In this document: piece by piece, positions 9,480-16,929 of the stretch
Numbering within the stretch: position 1 is the first letter of the stretch
How the letters are laid out: every line of letters starts with the position of its first letter
Source of the DNA: DATARH01 sp035550515
Lineage (GTDB): Bacteria > Pseudomonadota > Alphaproteobacteria > ATCC43930 > CGMCC-115725
NCBI GenBank assembly: GCA_035550515.1
Contig: DASZOZ010000039.1
Coordinates: 62,001 to 126,000, forward strand
DNA length: 64,000 nt
Direction: 5' to 3'
Notes under the pieces: model-generated
The model's database searches: none
Seen by the model: only the letters and a program-made list of their open reading frames with translations
What the model was told of the DNA's origin: nothing
Program-made: the position numbers and the translations under genes

Positions 9480-9872
9480 CCGCCGCTTGCAGCAAAGATC
9501 GACGCCGCGCGACCAGAGGCAAAGCCGGATACCGGCATCTCCTTGAAACAACGCCTCGTCCGGGTCCTGCACCATCGCGAGGCCGCCGGCTTCTTTGATC
9601 GCCCTCAGCCGGGGCCGATCGTCGGATGGCGATCCGGTTCGCCAAGTTAGCACGTGGCGTGCTCCAGGCGTTGACCGTCCTGCGCAACGACGACCGGCAT
9701 TCGCATCAGCCGCGCGAGAGAAGCTCGTGCGTTCCGTCGGGCGGTGCAGCACCACCAGCACTGCAGCCGGCAAGTCGGCGGGCAGCCGCATCAGGAGCGC
9801 CGCGACGGCTTCAGCCCCTCCGGCGGAGCCTCCGATCGCCACGATGTCCCGTGTCTGCCCGACCATTGCCAT
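9480..9872 (-). pseudogene. CheB-type methylesterase relic
   Basis: On the minus strand the start MAMVGQTRDIVAIGGSAGGAEA and AAVLVVLHRPTERTS is the N-terminus of a CheB-like protein-glutamate methylesterase, with the active-site serine in GGSAGG. Homology then continues in another frame (RLMRMPVVVAQDGQRLEHATC), hits an in-frame TAA, and jumps across a missing central section to LRAIKEAGGLAMVQDPDEALFQ. One extra G after that shifts the remainder (EMPVSGF). An internal deletion, at least two frameshifts and a stop codon are therefore visible. The gene is dead. Confidence 0.85.
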
Positions 9873-9902
9873 TGTTTGTTCTCCGCGGGCGTCACGGGCG
9901 TC

Positions 9903-10337
9903 TCACCGGCGCGCGATACTCCACAACTCGCGGACCTGCCTCGGCAGTGCGTCGACGATGTGATCGATCTGGCCGGGGTCCATCCGCTCGCACATGACGC
10001 CCATCACGGCAATCGCCACCTGCTCGGTGTTCTGCAGCTCCCGGTGGCCATGCAGCTCGCGCCGCATCGACTCGCCAAAGTCCGCTCCATGCGCCTCCCG
10101 CAGGCGCGCCGCCGAGGGGTGCCAGCCGTCGTAATAGATGCCGCGGATCATCGTCGGCAGCCCCGCGCCGAAATGCGCCACCAGCTCGACCGGCAGCCGG
10201 TCGCGGAGCGCATGGAGGGTGACGCGCAGCGCGGCCTGGGCGGCATGCTCGTTATCGAATCCGAGGTTCCGGCCGATGTCGTGCAACCACTCGTGGGCAC
10301 GTTGGACGGACGTGTCGAGAATGGGTGCGCTGTTCAT
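9903..10337 (-). CDS. DUF2267 domain protein
   Basis: A 144-residue protein. The start ATG at 10337 is fixed by AAGGAGG just upstream on the minus strand. The sequence (HEWLHDIGRNLGFDNEHAAQAALRVTLHALRDRLPVELVAHFGAGLPTMIRGIYYDGW) is the DUF2267 signature, an all-helical domain usually found in stress or low-oxygen gene clusters with Hsp20 and HPF genes, as here. Molecular function is not known. An FNR/FixK-type palindrome at 10427-10440 lies 90 nt upstream and is shared with the divergent HPF gene. Confidence 0.88.
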   Translation of the reverse strand: MNSAPILDTSVQRAHEWLHDIGRNLGFDNEHAAQAALRVTLHALRDRLPVELVAHFGAGLPTMIRGIYYDGWHPSAARLREAHGADFGESMRRELHGHRELQNTEQVAIAVMGVMCERMDPGQIDHIVDALPRQVRELWSIARR

Positions 10338-10426
10338 GGGGGCCTCCTTGACAATCCCGAGACGGCGGCGACGCCGGCGCTCGTCCTGATGTGACCCCAC
10401 GCTAGCGGTGAACGATCTCGCGCGAA

Positions 10427-10440
10427 TTGATGCAAGTCAA
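10427..10440. promoter_or_regulatory. FNR/FixK-type box in the DUF2267-HPF divergent region
   Basis: TTGATGCAAGTCAA is a perfect TTGA-N6-TCAA dyad. It sits about 90 nt from both divergent starts. On the plus strand TAACCT at 10462-10467 lies where the -10 of a class II FNR promoter should be (box centre about 41 nt from the predicted start site). Binding is inferred from pattern and spacing. Confidence 0.75.
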
Positions 10441-10529
10441 AGCGGTGCGTCGTCGGTTCCGTAACCTCGCCGACAACGCCGAAGGAGTTCCAGGTTCGCT
10501 GCCGCCGATGACATGTGAGGAGACTACCC

Positions 10530-11120
10530 ATGCAGGTCCCGCTGCAGATCACCTTTCGTCAGATGGACGCATCGCCGGCGCTCGAAGCGCGCATTCGGCA
10601 GCGCGCCGAGGAACTCGAGCAATATTACAACCGCATCATCGCCTGCCACGTCACCGTTGAGGCGCGGCACCGGCATCACCGACAGGGGAACCTGTTCCAG
10701 GTGAGTATCGATCTCCTGGTACCGGGGCGCGAGATTGCCGTCAGCTCGGGACGAGACTCCGATCACGCGCATGAAGACGCGCATGTTGCGGTCCGCGACG
10801 CCTTTGATGCGCTGCGCCGTCGGCTTGAGGATCATGTGCGAGAGGCGCGCGGAAAGGCAAAGCTGCACGTCGTGCCCGACCATGGCCGGGTCGCTCGCCT
10901 GCTGCCGGACCGCGACGGCGGCTTTATCGTCACGCCGTCCGGCGCCGAGATATATTTTCACCGCAACAGCGTCGCCGATGGCGGGTTCGATGCCCTCGAA
11001 ACCGGCGCTGAAGTGCGCTTCGTCGTTCGCGACCGCGAGAGCGCCAACGGCCCCCAGGCGAGCACCGTGGTGCCGCTCGGCAAGCGCCATCCACCCCCAG
11101 CGGAGACGGTTCGCGGTTGA
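10530..11120 (+). CDS. Ribosome hibernation factor (HPF/RaiA-like) fused to a cold-shock domain
   Basis: A 196-residue protein; start ATG 10530 with GAGGAGA upstream. Residues about 1-110 have the HPF/YfiA fold pattern (ITFRQMDASPALEARIRQRAEEL, then FQVSIDLLVPGREIAV, then DAFDALRRRLEDHVR). HPF proteins bind the 30S subunit decoding region and silence or dimerise ribosomes. Residues about 118-190 are cold-shock/OB-like: GRVARLLPDRDGGFIVTPSGAEIYFHRN has the G-x-I and F-H-R motif order of CspA. This two-domain form recurs in stress clusters. It is preceded by an FNR-type box, which suggests expression when oxygen is low. Confidence 0.92.
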   Translation: MQVPLQITFRQMDASPALEARIRQRAEELEQYYNRIIACHVTVEARHRHHRQGNLFQVSIDLLVPGREIAVSSGRDSDHAHEDAHVAVRDAFDALRRRLEDHVREARGKAKLHVVPDHGRVARLLPDRDGGFIVTPSGAEIYFHRNSVADGGFDALETGAEVRFVVRDRESANGPQASTVVPLGKRHPPPAETVRG

Positions 11121-11155
11121 CCGCCGCCAAAAAGAAGGCCGTATGACTTGGCAGT

Positions 11156-12541
11156 TTAGAGGGCGTAGCCCTGGTGCCGGAACGGCATTTCGACAGCGCC
11201 GGGAAGTTCCAGTGCCAGCGCGGACATCGCGGCTTCCTCCCCGTGCACCAGAAACGTCCGTTCGACACCGGCGACGCCGCGACGCCAATCGACCAGCTCG
11301 TGCTGGTCGGCATGGGCGGAAAACCCGTTGATCGTATGGATCTGTGCGCGCACCGCGACGGGCTCGCCCAACAGGTCGACCTCCCGGGCACCGTCGATGA
11401 TATGGCGCGCAAGCGTACCCTGTGCGGCAAAACCGATGAACACGATGCCGGCTTCCGGGCGCCACAGATTGTGGCGCAGGTGGTGCCGGACGCGACCGCC
11501 GGTGCACATGCCCGAGCCGGCCAGGATCACCGCTCCGCCGCTGACGCGGTTGATCGCGATCGAGTCCGCGGCTTCGCGGGCAAAATGCAATCCGGCAAAG
11601 CCGAAGGGATCGCAGTGCTGGGCGAAGAGCCGGGCCACCGCGGCGCTGTACAAGTGCGGATAGCGACGAAATATCTCGGTCGCGCCGATCGCGAGCGGGG
11701 AATCGAGAAACACGGACATCGACGGCGGCAGGCGGCTCTGCTCGATGCCTTGCCGCAACGCGAATAGGATTTCCTGCGCGCGTTCGAGCGCGAAGGTGGG
11801 AATGATCACATTGCCGCCGCGCTGGAACGTGGCGGCGATCGCCTCGTAAAGCTCTTCCACCGAAGCCGCGTAGGGCCGGTGCCGACGGTCGCCGTAGGTC
11901 GATTCCATCACCACGACATCGGCTTCGGTCGGCCGCGACGGCGGTGCGAGCAGGGGCCGCCCGGCATTGCCGAGATCGCCGGAAAACAACAGCCGGCGAG
12001 GTCCGCCGGCCTCGTCGATTTCGATCAGGATGCTTGCCGACCCAAGGATATGACCGGCATCGAAAAAGCGCGCCCGTAGACCGGATGACAGCGCCAGCAC
12101 GGCCCCGTATTCGGCGCCGCGACGAAAATGATCGACCGTGTCGAACACATCGAGCAGCGTGTAGAGCGGCGGGTCGGCGGTCTCTTTTCCCCGCCGATGC
12201 GCCCGGCGTTGCCGCCGGCGGGCATCCTCCGCCTGAATCTGCGCGGCGTCGAGCAGCACCAGGCGTGCGAGATCGCGCGTGGCGGCGGTGGCGATGATCT
12301 CGCCGCGAAAACCGCGCTTCACGAGCAGCGGCAGCCGGCCGCAATGGTCGAGATGGGCGTGGGTCAGCAACACGGCGTCGATCGCGCTCGGGTCGAAGCC
12401 GAATGCGGCGGCGTTCTCCTGGTTGATGTCGCGACTGCCCTGGATCATGCCGCAATCGACAAGGATGCGGCGGCCACCGGCTTCAAGCAGGTGACATGAG
12501 CCGGTGACGCTGCGCGCGGCGCCGTGAAAAGACAACTTCAT
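11156..12541 (-). CDS. MBL-fold/beta-CASP ribonuclease-like protein
   Basis: A 461-residue protein. Zinc-binding motif THAHLDHCGRLP lies near residue 57, then FDAGHILGSA, FSGDLG and VVMESTYGDR. The beta-CASP part carries FLDSPLA and the C-terminal SGMCTGGR and GFSAHADQHEL motifs. This is the bacterial CPSF73-like family, zinc-dependent endo/exonucleases acting on RNA. The start is ATG 12541, which overlaps the stop of the upstream LOG gene as ATGA, implying translational coupling. A longer frame begins further upstream but would overlap that gene. It is the last gene of a likely four-gene minus-strand operon. Confidence 0.93.
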   Translation of the reverse strand: MKLSFHGAARSVTGSCHLLEAGGRRILVDCGMIQGSRDINQENAAAFGFDPSAIDAVLLTHAHLDHCGRLPLLVKRGFRGEIIATAATRDLARLVLLDAAQIQAEDARRRQRRAHRRGKETADPPLYTLLDVFDTVDHFRRGAEYGAVLALSSGLRARFFDAGHILGSASILIEIDEAGGPRRLLFSGDLGNAGRPLLAPPSRPTEADVVVMESTYGDRRHRPYAASVEELYEAIAATFQRGGNVIIPTFALERAQEILFALRQGIEQSRLPPSMSVFLDSPLAIGATEIFRRYPHLYSAAVARLFAQHCDPFGFAGLHFAREAADSIAINRVSGGAVILAGSGMCTGGRVRHHLRHNLWRPEAGIVFIGFAAQGTLARHIIDGAREVDLLGEPVAVRAQIHTINGFSAHADQHELVDWRRGVAGVERTFLVHGEEAAMSALALELPGAVEMPFRHQGYAL

Positions 12542-13515
12542 GCCCCGGGCGCCTCGTTGCGAGGATTGCACACTTCTTCGATCACGCCTGGAGCCAGCAG
12601 CGGCGTGCCCCTCATTTCGTACCAGAGCAGAATATCGCGCCAGATGTCCTGCGCCGTTTCGGCGTACCGGAACAACTCGCGGTCCTCCGGGTCGATGGTG
12701 CCTTCGGACACCAGGAAATCGACATCGAAAGCGCGGCGCCAGTACGCCTCACCGACCAGGATCACGGGCACCGGATCGATCTTGCGCGATTGCGCGAGCG
12801 TCAGGACCTCGAACAGCTCGTCCATCGTGCCGTACCCGCCGGGGAAGGCGACAAGCGCCCGCGCGCGCAATAAAAAATGCAGCTTGCGCATCGCGAAATA
12901 GTGAAAGCTGAAGCACAGCCCGGGCGTGACATACGGGTTCGGATATTGCTCATGCGGCAATGTGATGTTGAGCCCGATGGACTCGGCTCCGGCGTCATGC
13001 GCGCCGCGATTGGCGGCCTCCATGATGCCGGGGCCGGCCCCGGTCATCACCATGATGCGGCCGCCGATCGCCTTGTCGCCGCAGGAACCGACCAGACGGC
13101 CGAATTGCCGGGCGATGTCGTAATAGCGGCTCTTCTCCTCGACGCGCCGCGCGATCGACAGGCGGTCCTTCAGCTCGTCATCGTGGGGGCGCGCGGCGAG
13201 CGCGGCGGCTAAGGCCTCGCGGTTGCGGCGCGCCGCTTGCGGTTCCGCGATGCGGGTGCTGCCGAACACCACGACGGTATGCGCGACATCGCGCTCGGCG
13301 AGCAGCCTCTGCGGCTTCAGGTAATCGAGCATCAAGCGCAGGCTGCGCATATCGTCGCGGCGCAGGAAGTCGGCATCGTGCTCCGCCTCGCGGAACGCCG
13401 CACTTTCCATGATCGCCTTGATTTTGGCCGGCGCCTCGGGGTCCTCGCTGCTCGGTTTCGGATGATGCTCCGGCAGCAGCCGGCGACGCGGCAATGACGG
13501 CGCAGACTGTTTCAT
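12538..13515 (-). CDS. LOG-family protein (TIGR00730 type), nucleotide-monophosphate phosphoribohydrolase-like
   Basis: A 325-residue protein with start ATG 13515, eight nt after GGAGG. The LOG signature PGGYGTMDELFEVLTL and the paired MTGAGPGIMEAANRGA motif are intact, with conserved Arg and Glu that in family members cleave the N-glycosidic bond of cytokinin nucleotides or purine monophosphates. The N-terminal ~90 residues are an extension beyond the core Rossmann-like domain, typical of the larger bacterial form. Its stop overlaps the MBL-fold gene start. Probable role: nucleotide turnover under stress; the true substrate is not shown. Confidence 0.92.
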   Translation of the reverse strand: MKQSAPSLPRRRLLPEHHPKPSSEDPEAPAKIKAIMESAAFREAEHDADFLRRDDMRSLRLMLDYLKPQRLLAERDVAHTVVVFGSTRIAEPQAARRNREALAAALAARPHDDELKDRLSIARRVEEKSRYYDIARQFGRLVGSCGDKAIGGRIMVMTGAGPGIMEAANRGAHDAGAESIGLNITLPHEQYPNPYVTPGLCFSFHYFAMRKLHFLLRARALVAFPGGYGTMDELFEVLTLAQSRKIDPVPVILVGEAYWRRAFDVDFLVSEGTIDPEDRELFRYAETAQDIWRDILLWYEMRGTPLLAPGVIEEVCNPRNEAPGA

Positions 13516-13555
13516 GTTGGCGGTCCTCCCCGATGCGCGCGCCTCACCGCCTCGG

Positions 13556-13918
13556 TCAGGAAAGCTTCCAGCTCCCATCGGGCTGCACGCAGCTCGTCAG
13601 GACGTAATGGTCCGACGGGCGCGCTTTCTCCGGTGGACTGATCACGTAATCGATCTGCTCGCATCGCCGGCCCGCGCGGGCGAAGCTCTTGAGAAGCGTT
13701 ATCCGACCGGAATTGCCGCTCGCCTCGTTGCGCCACGATAGGGTGGTGCCGGTTTGCTTGTTGTGTATCTGGGTGTTCAGCCCCGCCTTGATCATATCCA
13801 GGTCCCCTTGGGTCAACGTCACATACGTCTCCCAAGACAACCCCAGCACTTGAGCGTGGGCCGGCTGCAGTGCGAGCAGGCCGGCAAACGGCAGCGCGTA
13901 TTTGACTCGTGACAGCAT
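13556..13918 (-). CDS. Secreted surface-antigen-like small protein
   Basis: A 120-residue protein from ATG 13918, eight nt after AGGAG. Residues 1-22 (MLSRVKYALPFAGLLALQPAHA) are a signal peptide. The mature part (NKQTGTTLSWRNEASGNSGRITLL, then RRCEQIDYVI, then VLTSCVQPDGSWKLS) resembles the C-terminal domain of rickettsial 17-kDa-type surface antigens, where a conserved Cys pair and a Trp-rich end occur. It is located between the BCAM0308-like gene and the LOG gene on the same strand, so it is probably in their operon. Exact role is unknown. Confidence 0.75.
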   Translation of the reverse strand: MLSRVKYALPFAGLLALQPAHAQVLGLSWETYVTLTQGDLDMIKAGLNTQIHNKQTGTTLSWRNEASGNSGRITLLKSFARAGRRCEQIDYVISPPEKARPSDHYVLTSCVQPDGSWKLS

Positions 13919-14004
13919 CGCTTTTCTCCTCGTCATCAGGCACCTCGACGGCCGTCACTGCCGTGAGGAACATGGGATTGCCGCTCGTGCCGAGCAGGGG
14001 TTCG

Positions 14005-14517
14005 TCAGGTCGTCGGATGCCAATCGACACGGGCGAAGTAGCCGTCGTCGTCGAAATGCATCTCGAGCTTGCCGTGGTAGGCTCGCTTCAGCGCCTCGCC
14101 GATGCGGCGCGGCAGATGAATGTCGGTGGTGCGCACCACCAGACCATCTTCCGCTTCGTCGACGGCGATGATCCGGTTCAGCGGGTGTTCCGAATTCTCG
14201 GCCGCCTCCTCGTTGCGGACCAGGCCGACAATTTGATCCTTCAGCCGCGGCGGCACCTGATGCAAGGTCACGACGCCGCCGGGCATATCGTCCTCGATGC
14301 GGCGGCAGGCGGGGCAGAGACGCGGCTGGGCGCCTTCCGGCGCCCGGCCCCGCTGCCATCGACCATCGTCGAAATGGAGCCCGCATCGCGGGCACGAGGC
14401 CGGTTCGTGCGGCTTGTATCGCGACAAATACGGGTCCAGCAGGTCGTCCCGTTGCGCGCGTCCGGTAATCCGGCGTCCGGCCGGATGAGTAGAGCCTTGC
14501 GATTCAGCAGTCTTCAT
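14005..14517 (-). CDS. BCAM0308-family zinc-ribbon protein
   Basis: A 170-residue protein. It has a four-Cys zinc ribbon (CPRCGLHF about residue 42 and CPACRRIED about 68) followed by a conserved GGVVTLHQVPPRLKDQIVGLVRNEE block and an acidic C-terminal half ending FARVDWHPTT. This family is named after a gene in the low-oxygen-activated locus of Burkholderia cenocepacia. The start at 14517 (MKTAESQGS) is a judgement; in-frame ATGs at 14577 and 14550 would extend it, and the first of these overlaps the FNR-type box at 14577-14590. It is probably the first gene of the minus-strand operon running down to 11156. Molecular function is unknown. Confidence 0.85.
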   Translation of the reverse strand: MKTAESQGSTHPAGRRITGRAQRDDLLDPYLSRYKPHEPASCPRCGLHFDDGRWQRGRAPEGAQPRLCPACRRIEDDMPGGVVTLHQVPPRLKDQIVGLVRNEEAAENSEHPLNRIIAVDEAEDGLVVRTTDIHLPRRIGEALKRAYHGKLEMHFDDDGYFARVDWHPTT

Positions 14518-14576
14518 TTCGTCACCCAGAATCCAGCGTAGCGATGGCATCTCATCACCCGTGAGCCGCCACGGCA

Positions 14577-14590
14577 TTGACCTGAATCAA
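14577..14590 (-). promoter_or_regulatory. FNR/FixK-type box upstream of the BCAM0308-family gene
   Basis: TTGACCTGAATCAA, a perfect TTGA-N6-TCAA dyad 60 nt upstream of the chosen start and beyond the stop of the antiporter gene. The -10 at the expected distance on the minus strand is weak (ATGAGA region). Inferred oxygen-responsive control of the BCAM0308-LOG-MBL operon. Confidence 0.7.
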
Positions 14591-14623
14591 GGGCAGGTCG
14601 AGTACTGCCAAGCCTTTGATTTT

Positions 14624-15868
14624 CTAGGGAGAGCGTGAAGCTCCAAGACTGCCGTCCGACCGGCGCCGTCGGCTGTCCGGGCGGCGCTTGGCGCTAAGCG
14701 TCGCGATCAGCGGATTTGCGGTCGCGCCATGGGCGATGATGCTGAGCAGCACCGTCAAGACCACCGCCACCGCTATCGTTTCGCGGCCCGGTATCCCGGC
14801 ATCGAAAACGATGACGCCGAACACGATGCTGGCCAGCCCGCGCGGTCCGAACCAGCCGATGAACAGCTTGTTGCCGACGCTCATGCCGGTGCCCGACAGC
14901 GACAGGAATACCGGAACCACGCGGATCACGGTCAGGCTCAGCAGCGCATAGATCACCATCGGCCAGGTCACCTGGGCGAGCAACCGGCCCAGCAGCGGCC
15001 CGCCGAACACCACCCAAGCCAGCATCGCCAATACCTCGCCGGTGCTGGCCGCCCCGCTCAGCAATTCCTTTGGGCGCTCGTGGAGGTAGCCGAACAGCAA
15101 CCCGCCGACAAAGCACGCGATAAAGCCGCTGCCGCCCGACGCCTGCGCCGCGGCGAAACACAAGGCGGCCAAGGCGACGACCGGAACGTGCCGCCAATGC
15201 GCGCTGATCCACTCGCGCCGTGCGGCAAGCCGCAGGATGCCGACGGCAATGGCGGTCAGCGCGAGGCCGACGACCAGGCCGATGCCGATCTCCTCGACCA
15301 CCACGAGAACCGCATGGCCGAACGAGCGATGGTCGATTTCGGTGCCGATCGCAAGGTCGAGCAGGATCATCACGACCGGGACGCAGATACCGTCATTGAG
15401 GCCGCTTTCGAGGTTGAGCGCCTCGCGCGTCTCGACCGGCACCCTTTCGTTGCTGACCACAGGTGCACCGAGGGCCGCGTCGGTCGGGGCCAGCAGCGTC
15501 GCCAGCAGTGCCGCCGCCAACAGGTCGAGCGTCGGAAACAAGGGCAGCGCGACGAGGAAGCCGAAGAAGATCGTCAGCGGCAGACCGATCAGCAGGAGCC
15601 GTTTCGGCAGACCGACGGTGCGGCGGACCACGCCGAGATCGGCGTGGGCGGCGTCGGTGAACAACACCATCGCCAGCGCCGCCTCGGCCAGCACCTTCAA
15701 ATCGCTTGCGGCGATTTCGAGACGCAGCATGTCGAAGCCGAGCGGCCCGACGATCAAGCCGGCCGCGGTGAACAAAATCGGCCCGCTCAGCCGCGAACGC
15801 GCGACGCGGCCGGCGACGGCGCTGTAGATCAGGACCACGGCGGCGAGGATTGCGATGTTTTCGTACAT
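14624..15868 (-). CDS. Cation:proton antiporter, CPA1 family
   Basis: A 414-residue integral membrane protein with about 12 hydrophobic segments spread through the whole length. The ion-site region reads LLAPTDAALGAPVV, followed by REALNLESGLNDGICVPVVM, where the conserved Asp and Asn-Asp of Na+/H+ antiporters are found. A late GWFGPRGLASIVFG motif is typical of NhaP-type proteins. It would exchange Na+ or K+ for protons across the inner membrane. No C-terminal regulatory (TrkA/CNMP) domain is present. A near-perfect FNR-type box lies 73 nt upstream. Confidence 0.93.
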   Translation of the reverse strand: MYENIAILAAVVLIYSAVAGRVARSRLSGPILFTAAGLIVGPLGFDMLRLEIAASDLKVLAEAALAMVLFTDAAHADLGVVRRTVGLPKRLLLIGLPLTIFFGFLVALPLFPTLDLLAAALLATLLAPTDAALGAPVVSNERVPVETREALNLESGLNDGICVPVVMILLDLAIGTEIDHRSFGHAVLVVVEEIGIGLVVGLALTAIAVGILRLAARREWISAHWRHVPVVALAALCFAAAQASGGSGFIACFVGGLLFGYLHERPKELLSGAASTGEVLAMLAWVVFGGPLLGRLLAQVTWPMVIYALLSLTVIRVVPVFLSLSGTGMSVGNKLFIGWFGPRGLASIVFGVIVFDAGIPGRETIAVAVVLTVLLSIIAHGATANPLIATLSAKRRPDSRRRRSDGSLGASRSP

Positions 15869-15940
15869 GCGTGGCGTTCCTCACCGGAAGCGAATGGCCG
15901 CTGCCGCCGGACCAGGATGGCGCCCTGACGCCAAACGTCA

Positions 15941-15954
15941 TTGATCCGGATCAG
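15941..15954 (-). promoter_or_regulatory. FNR/FixK-like box upstream of the antiporter gene
   Basis: On the plus strand TTGATCCGGATCAG, so one mismatch from TTGA-N6-TCAA. It lies 73 nt before the antiporter start on the minus strand. CATCCT at the expected -10 distance is a fair match. Weaker than the other four boxes. Confidence 0.55.
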
Positions 15955-16014
15955 CCGCTTCGCACCCGCGCCCGCGCTCGGACCTGGCCCAAATCGATGA
16001 AGACTGATCGAGGA

Positions 16015-16028
16015 TTGACGCAGATCAA
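16015..16028 (+). promoter_or_regulatory. FNR/FixK-type box upstream of the DUF3775-HlyD-RbbA operon
   Basis: TTGACGCAGATCAA is a perfect TTGA-N6-TCAA dyad, 71 nt before the DUF3775 start. TATCGT at 16050-16055 is at the class II -10 distance. Probably drives the five-gene plus-strand run to 21909. Confidence 0.75.
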
Positions 16029-16098
16029 GGAACCTGGCGACGGGGGCCGTATCGTCATCCTTCCGGAGCAGGGCGCCGCCTGCAACAAGGGGAGTTCC

Positions 16099-16503
16099 AT
16101 GTTGAAGATCCCGCTCGACCGACTGGCTTACATCGTCGAGAAGGCACGCGAATTCGACGCCGAAACCGCGCCGGTCGACAGCGCCTCCGGCTCAAACCCC
16201 AGCGATGACAAAGACGTCGGGATTCTTGAAGCGACGGGCGACAACCCGACCGAAGAGGAACTGGCGACGGCGTTGAACGACCTGGACGACGAGCAGCGGA
16301 TTGAAGTCCTGGCACTGATGTGGCTCGGCCGCGGCGATTTCGACCGAAACGAGTGGCGCGAGGCGCTGGCTCAGGCGCGCGAGGTCCATGACGAACATGA
16401 AACCGGCTACCTGATCGGCACGCCGCTGCTTGCCGACTATCTCGAAATCGGCCTCGATCTGCTCGGTTATTCGCTCGAAGATGACGAGAAAGACCGGCTG
16501 TAG
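16099..16503 (+). CDS. DUF3775 domain protein
   Basis: A 134-residue acidic protein with start ATG 16099 behind AAGGGGAG. Conserved features are MLKIPLDRLAYIVEKAREFD at the N-terminus, and LNDLDDEQRIEVLALMWLGRGDFDRNEW then GYLIGTPLLADYLEIGLDLLG, which is the DUF3775 pattern. The fold is helical and the function unknown. It commonly accompanies stress clusters of this type. It follows an FNR-type box and is the first gene of a plus-strand operon. Confidence 0.88.
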   Translation: MLKIPLDRLAYIVEKAREFDAETAPVDSASGSNPSDDKDVGILEATGDNPTEEELATALNDLDDEQRIEVLALMWLGRGDFDRNEWREALAQAREVHDEHETGYLIGTPLLADYLEIGLDLLGYSLEDDEKDRL

Positions 16504-16524
16504 CGATCGGGACGGGAGGGTTCC

Positions 16525-16839
16525 ATGTCCTTGCACCCAATCATCGACAAGGCGGAAGTCGGGATCGATTTTCCCGAGAAATACTACAGCGGCGGCTTCG
16601 GGCGCGATTGCAGCTTCGAGGCGCGGGCCGAGGACGACGGTGTGCTGATCCGCCTGGTGCATGCGGGCAGCGACAAGCGCGTCGTCGCAATCCACCTGCA
16701 CCATTTCTTGCTGGCCGGCATCCTCGAGGAGCTGGCCCGTTCGCTCGGCGAACGGGCGCCGATCGACGCCGTGCACCGCGCGCCGCTGCTCGCCGCCGCG
16801 CGCGGTTTTGCGGAGGCGCTGGGGAGGTCGGGTACGTAG
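16525..16839 (+). CDS. Conserved small hypothetical protein
   Basis: A 104-residue protein. GGGAGG lies 7-8 nt before ATG 16525. It shows alternating beta strands (VGIDFPEKYYSGGF, CSFEARAEDDGVLIRLVH, KRVVAIHLHHFLLAGILEELARSL) and a C-terminal helix. No motif that I recognise. It is 21 nt downstream of DUF3775 and 90 nt before the HlyD-like gene, so it is likely cotranscribed. Confidence 0.75.
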   Translation: MSLHPIIDKAEVGIDFPEKYYSGGFGRDCSFEARAEDDGVLIRLVHAGSDKRVVAIHLHHFLLAGILEELARSLGERAPIDAVHRAPLLAAARGFAEALGRSGT

Positions 16840-16929
16840 CTTACCTTAGGAGCAATGCGGATTTCGCAGGCCGACGGCACGGCGCAGTTTTACGGCGTTC
16901 TTAAGCCGGGCGAAGTGTCGAAGGACCGG

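Noticed and set aside
10524..12455. 643-residue minus-strand frame over the MBL-fold and HPF genes
   Set aside because: It crosses two genes with strong family matches in other frames and has a compositionally biased translation.
14729..15928. Open frame opposite the antiporter
   Set aside because: The translation is rich in Asp, Arg, Gln and His without hydrophobic or domain pattern; it mirrors the membrane-protein codons.
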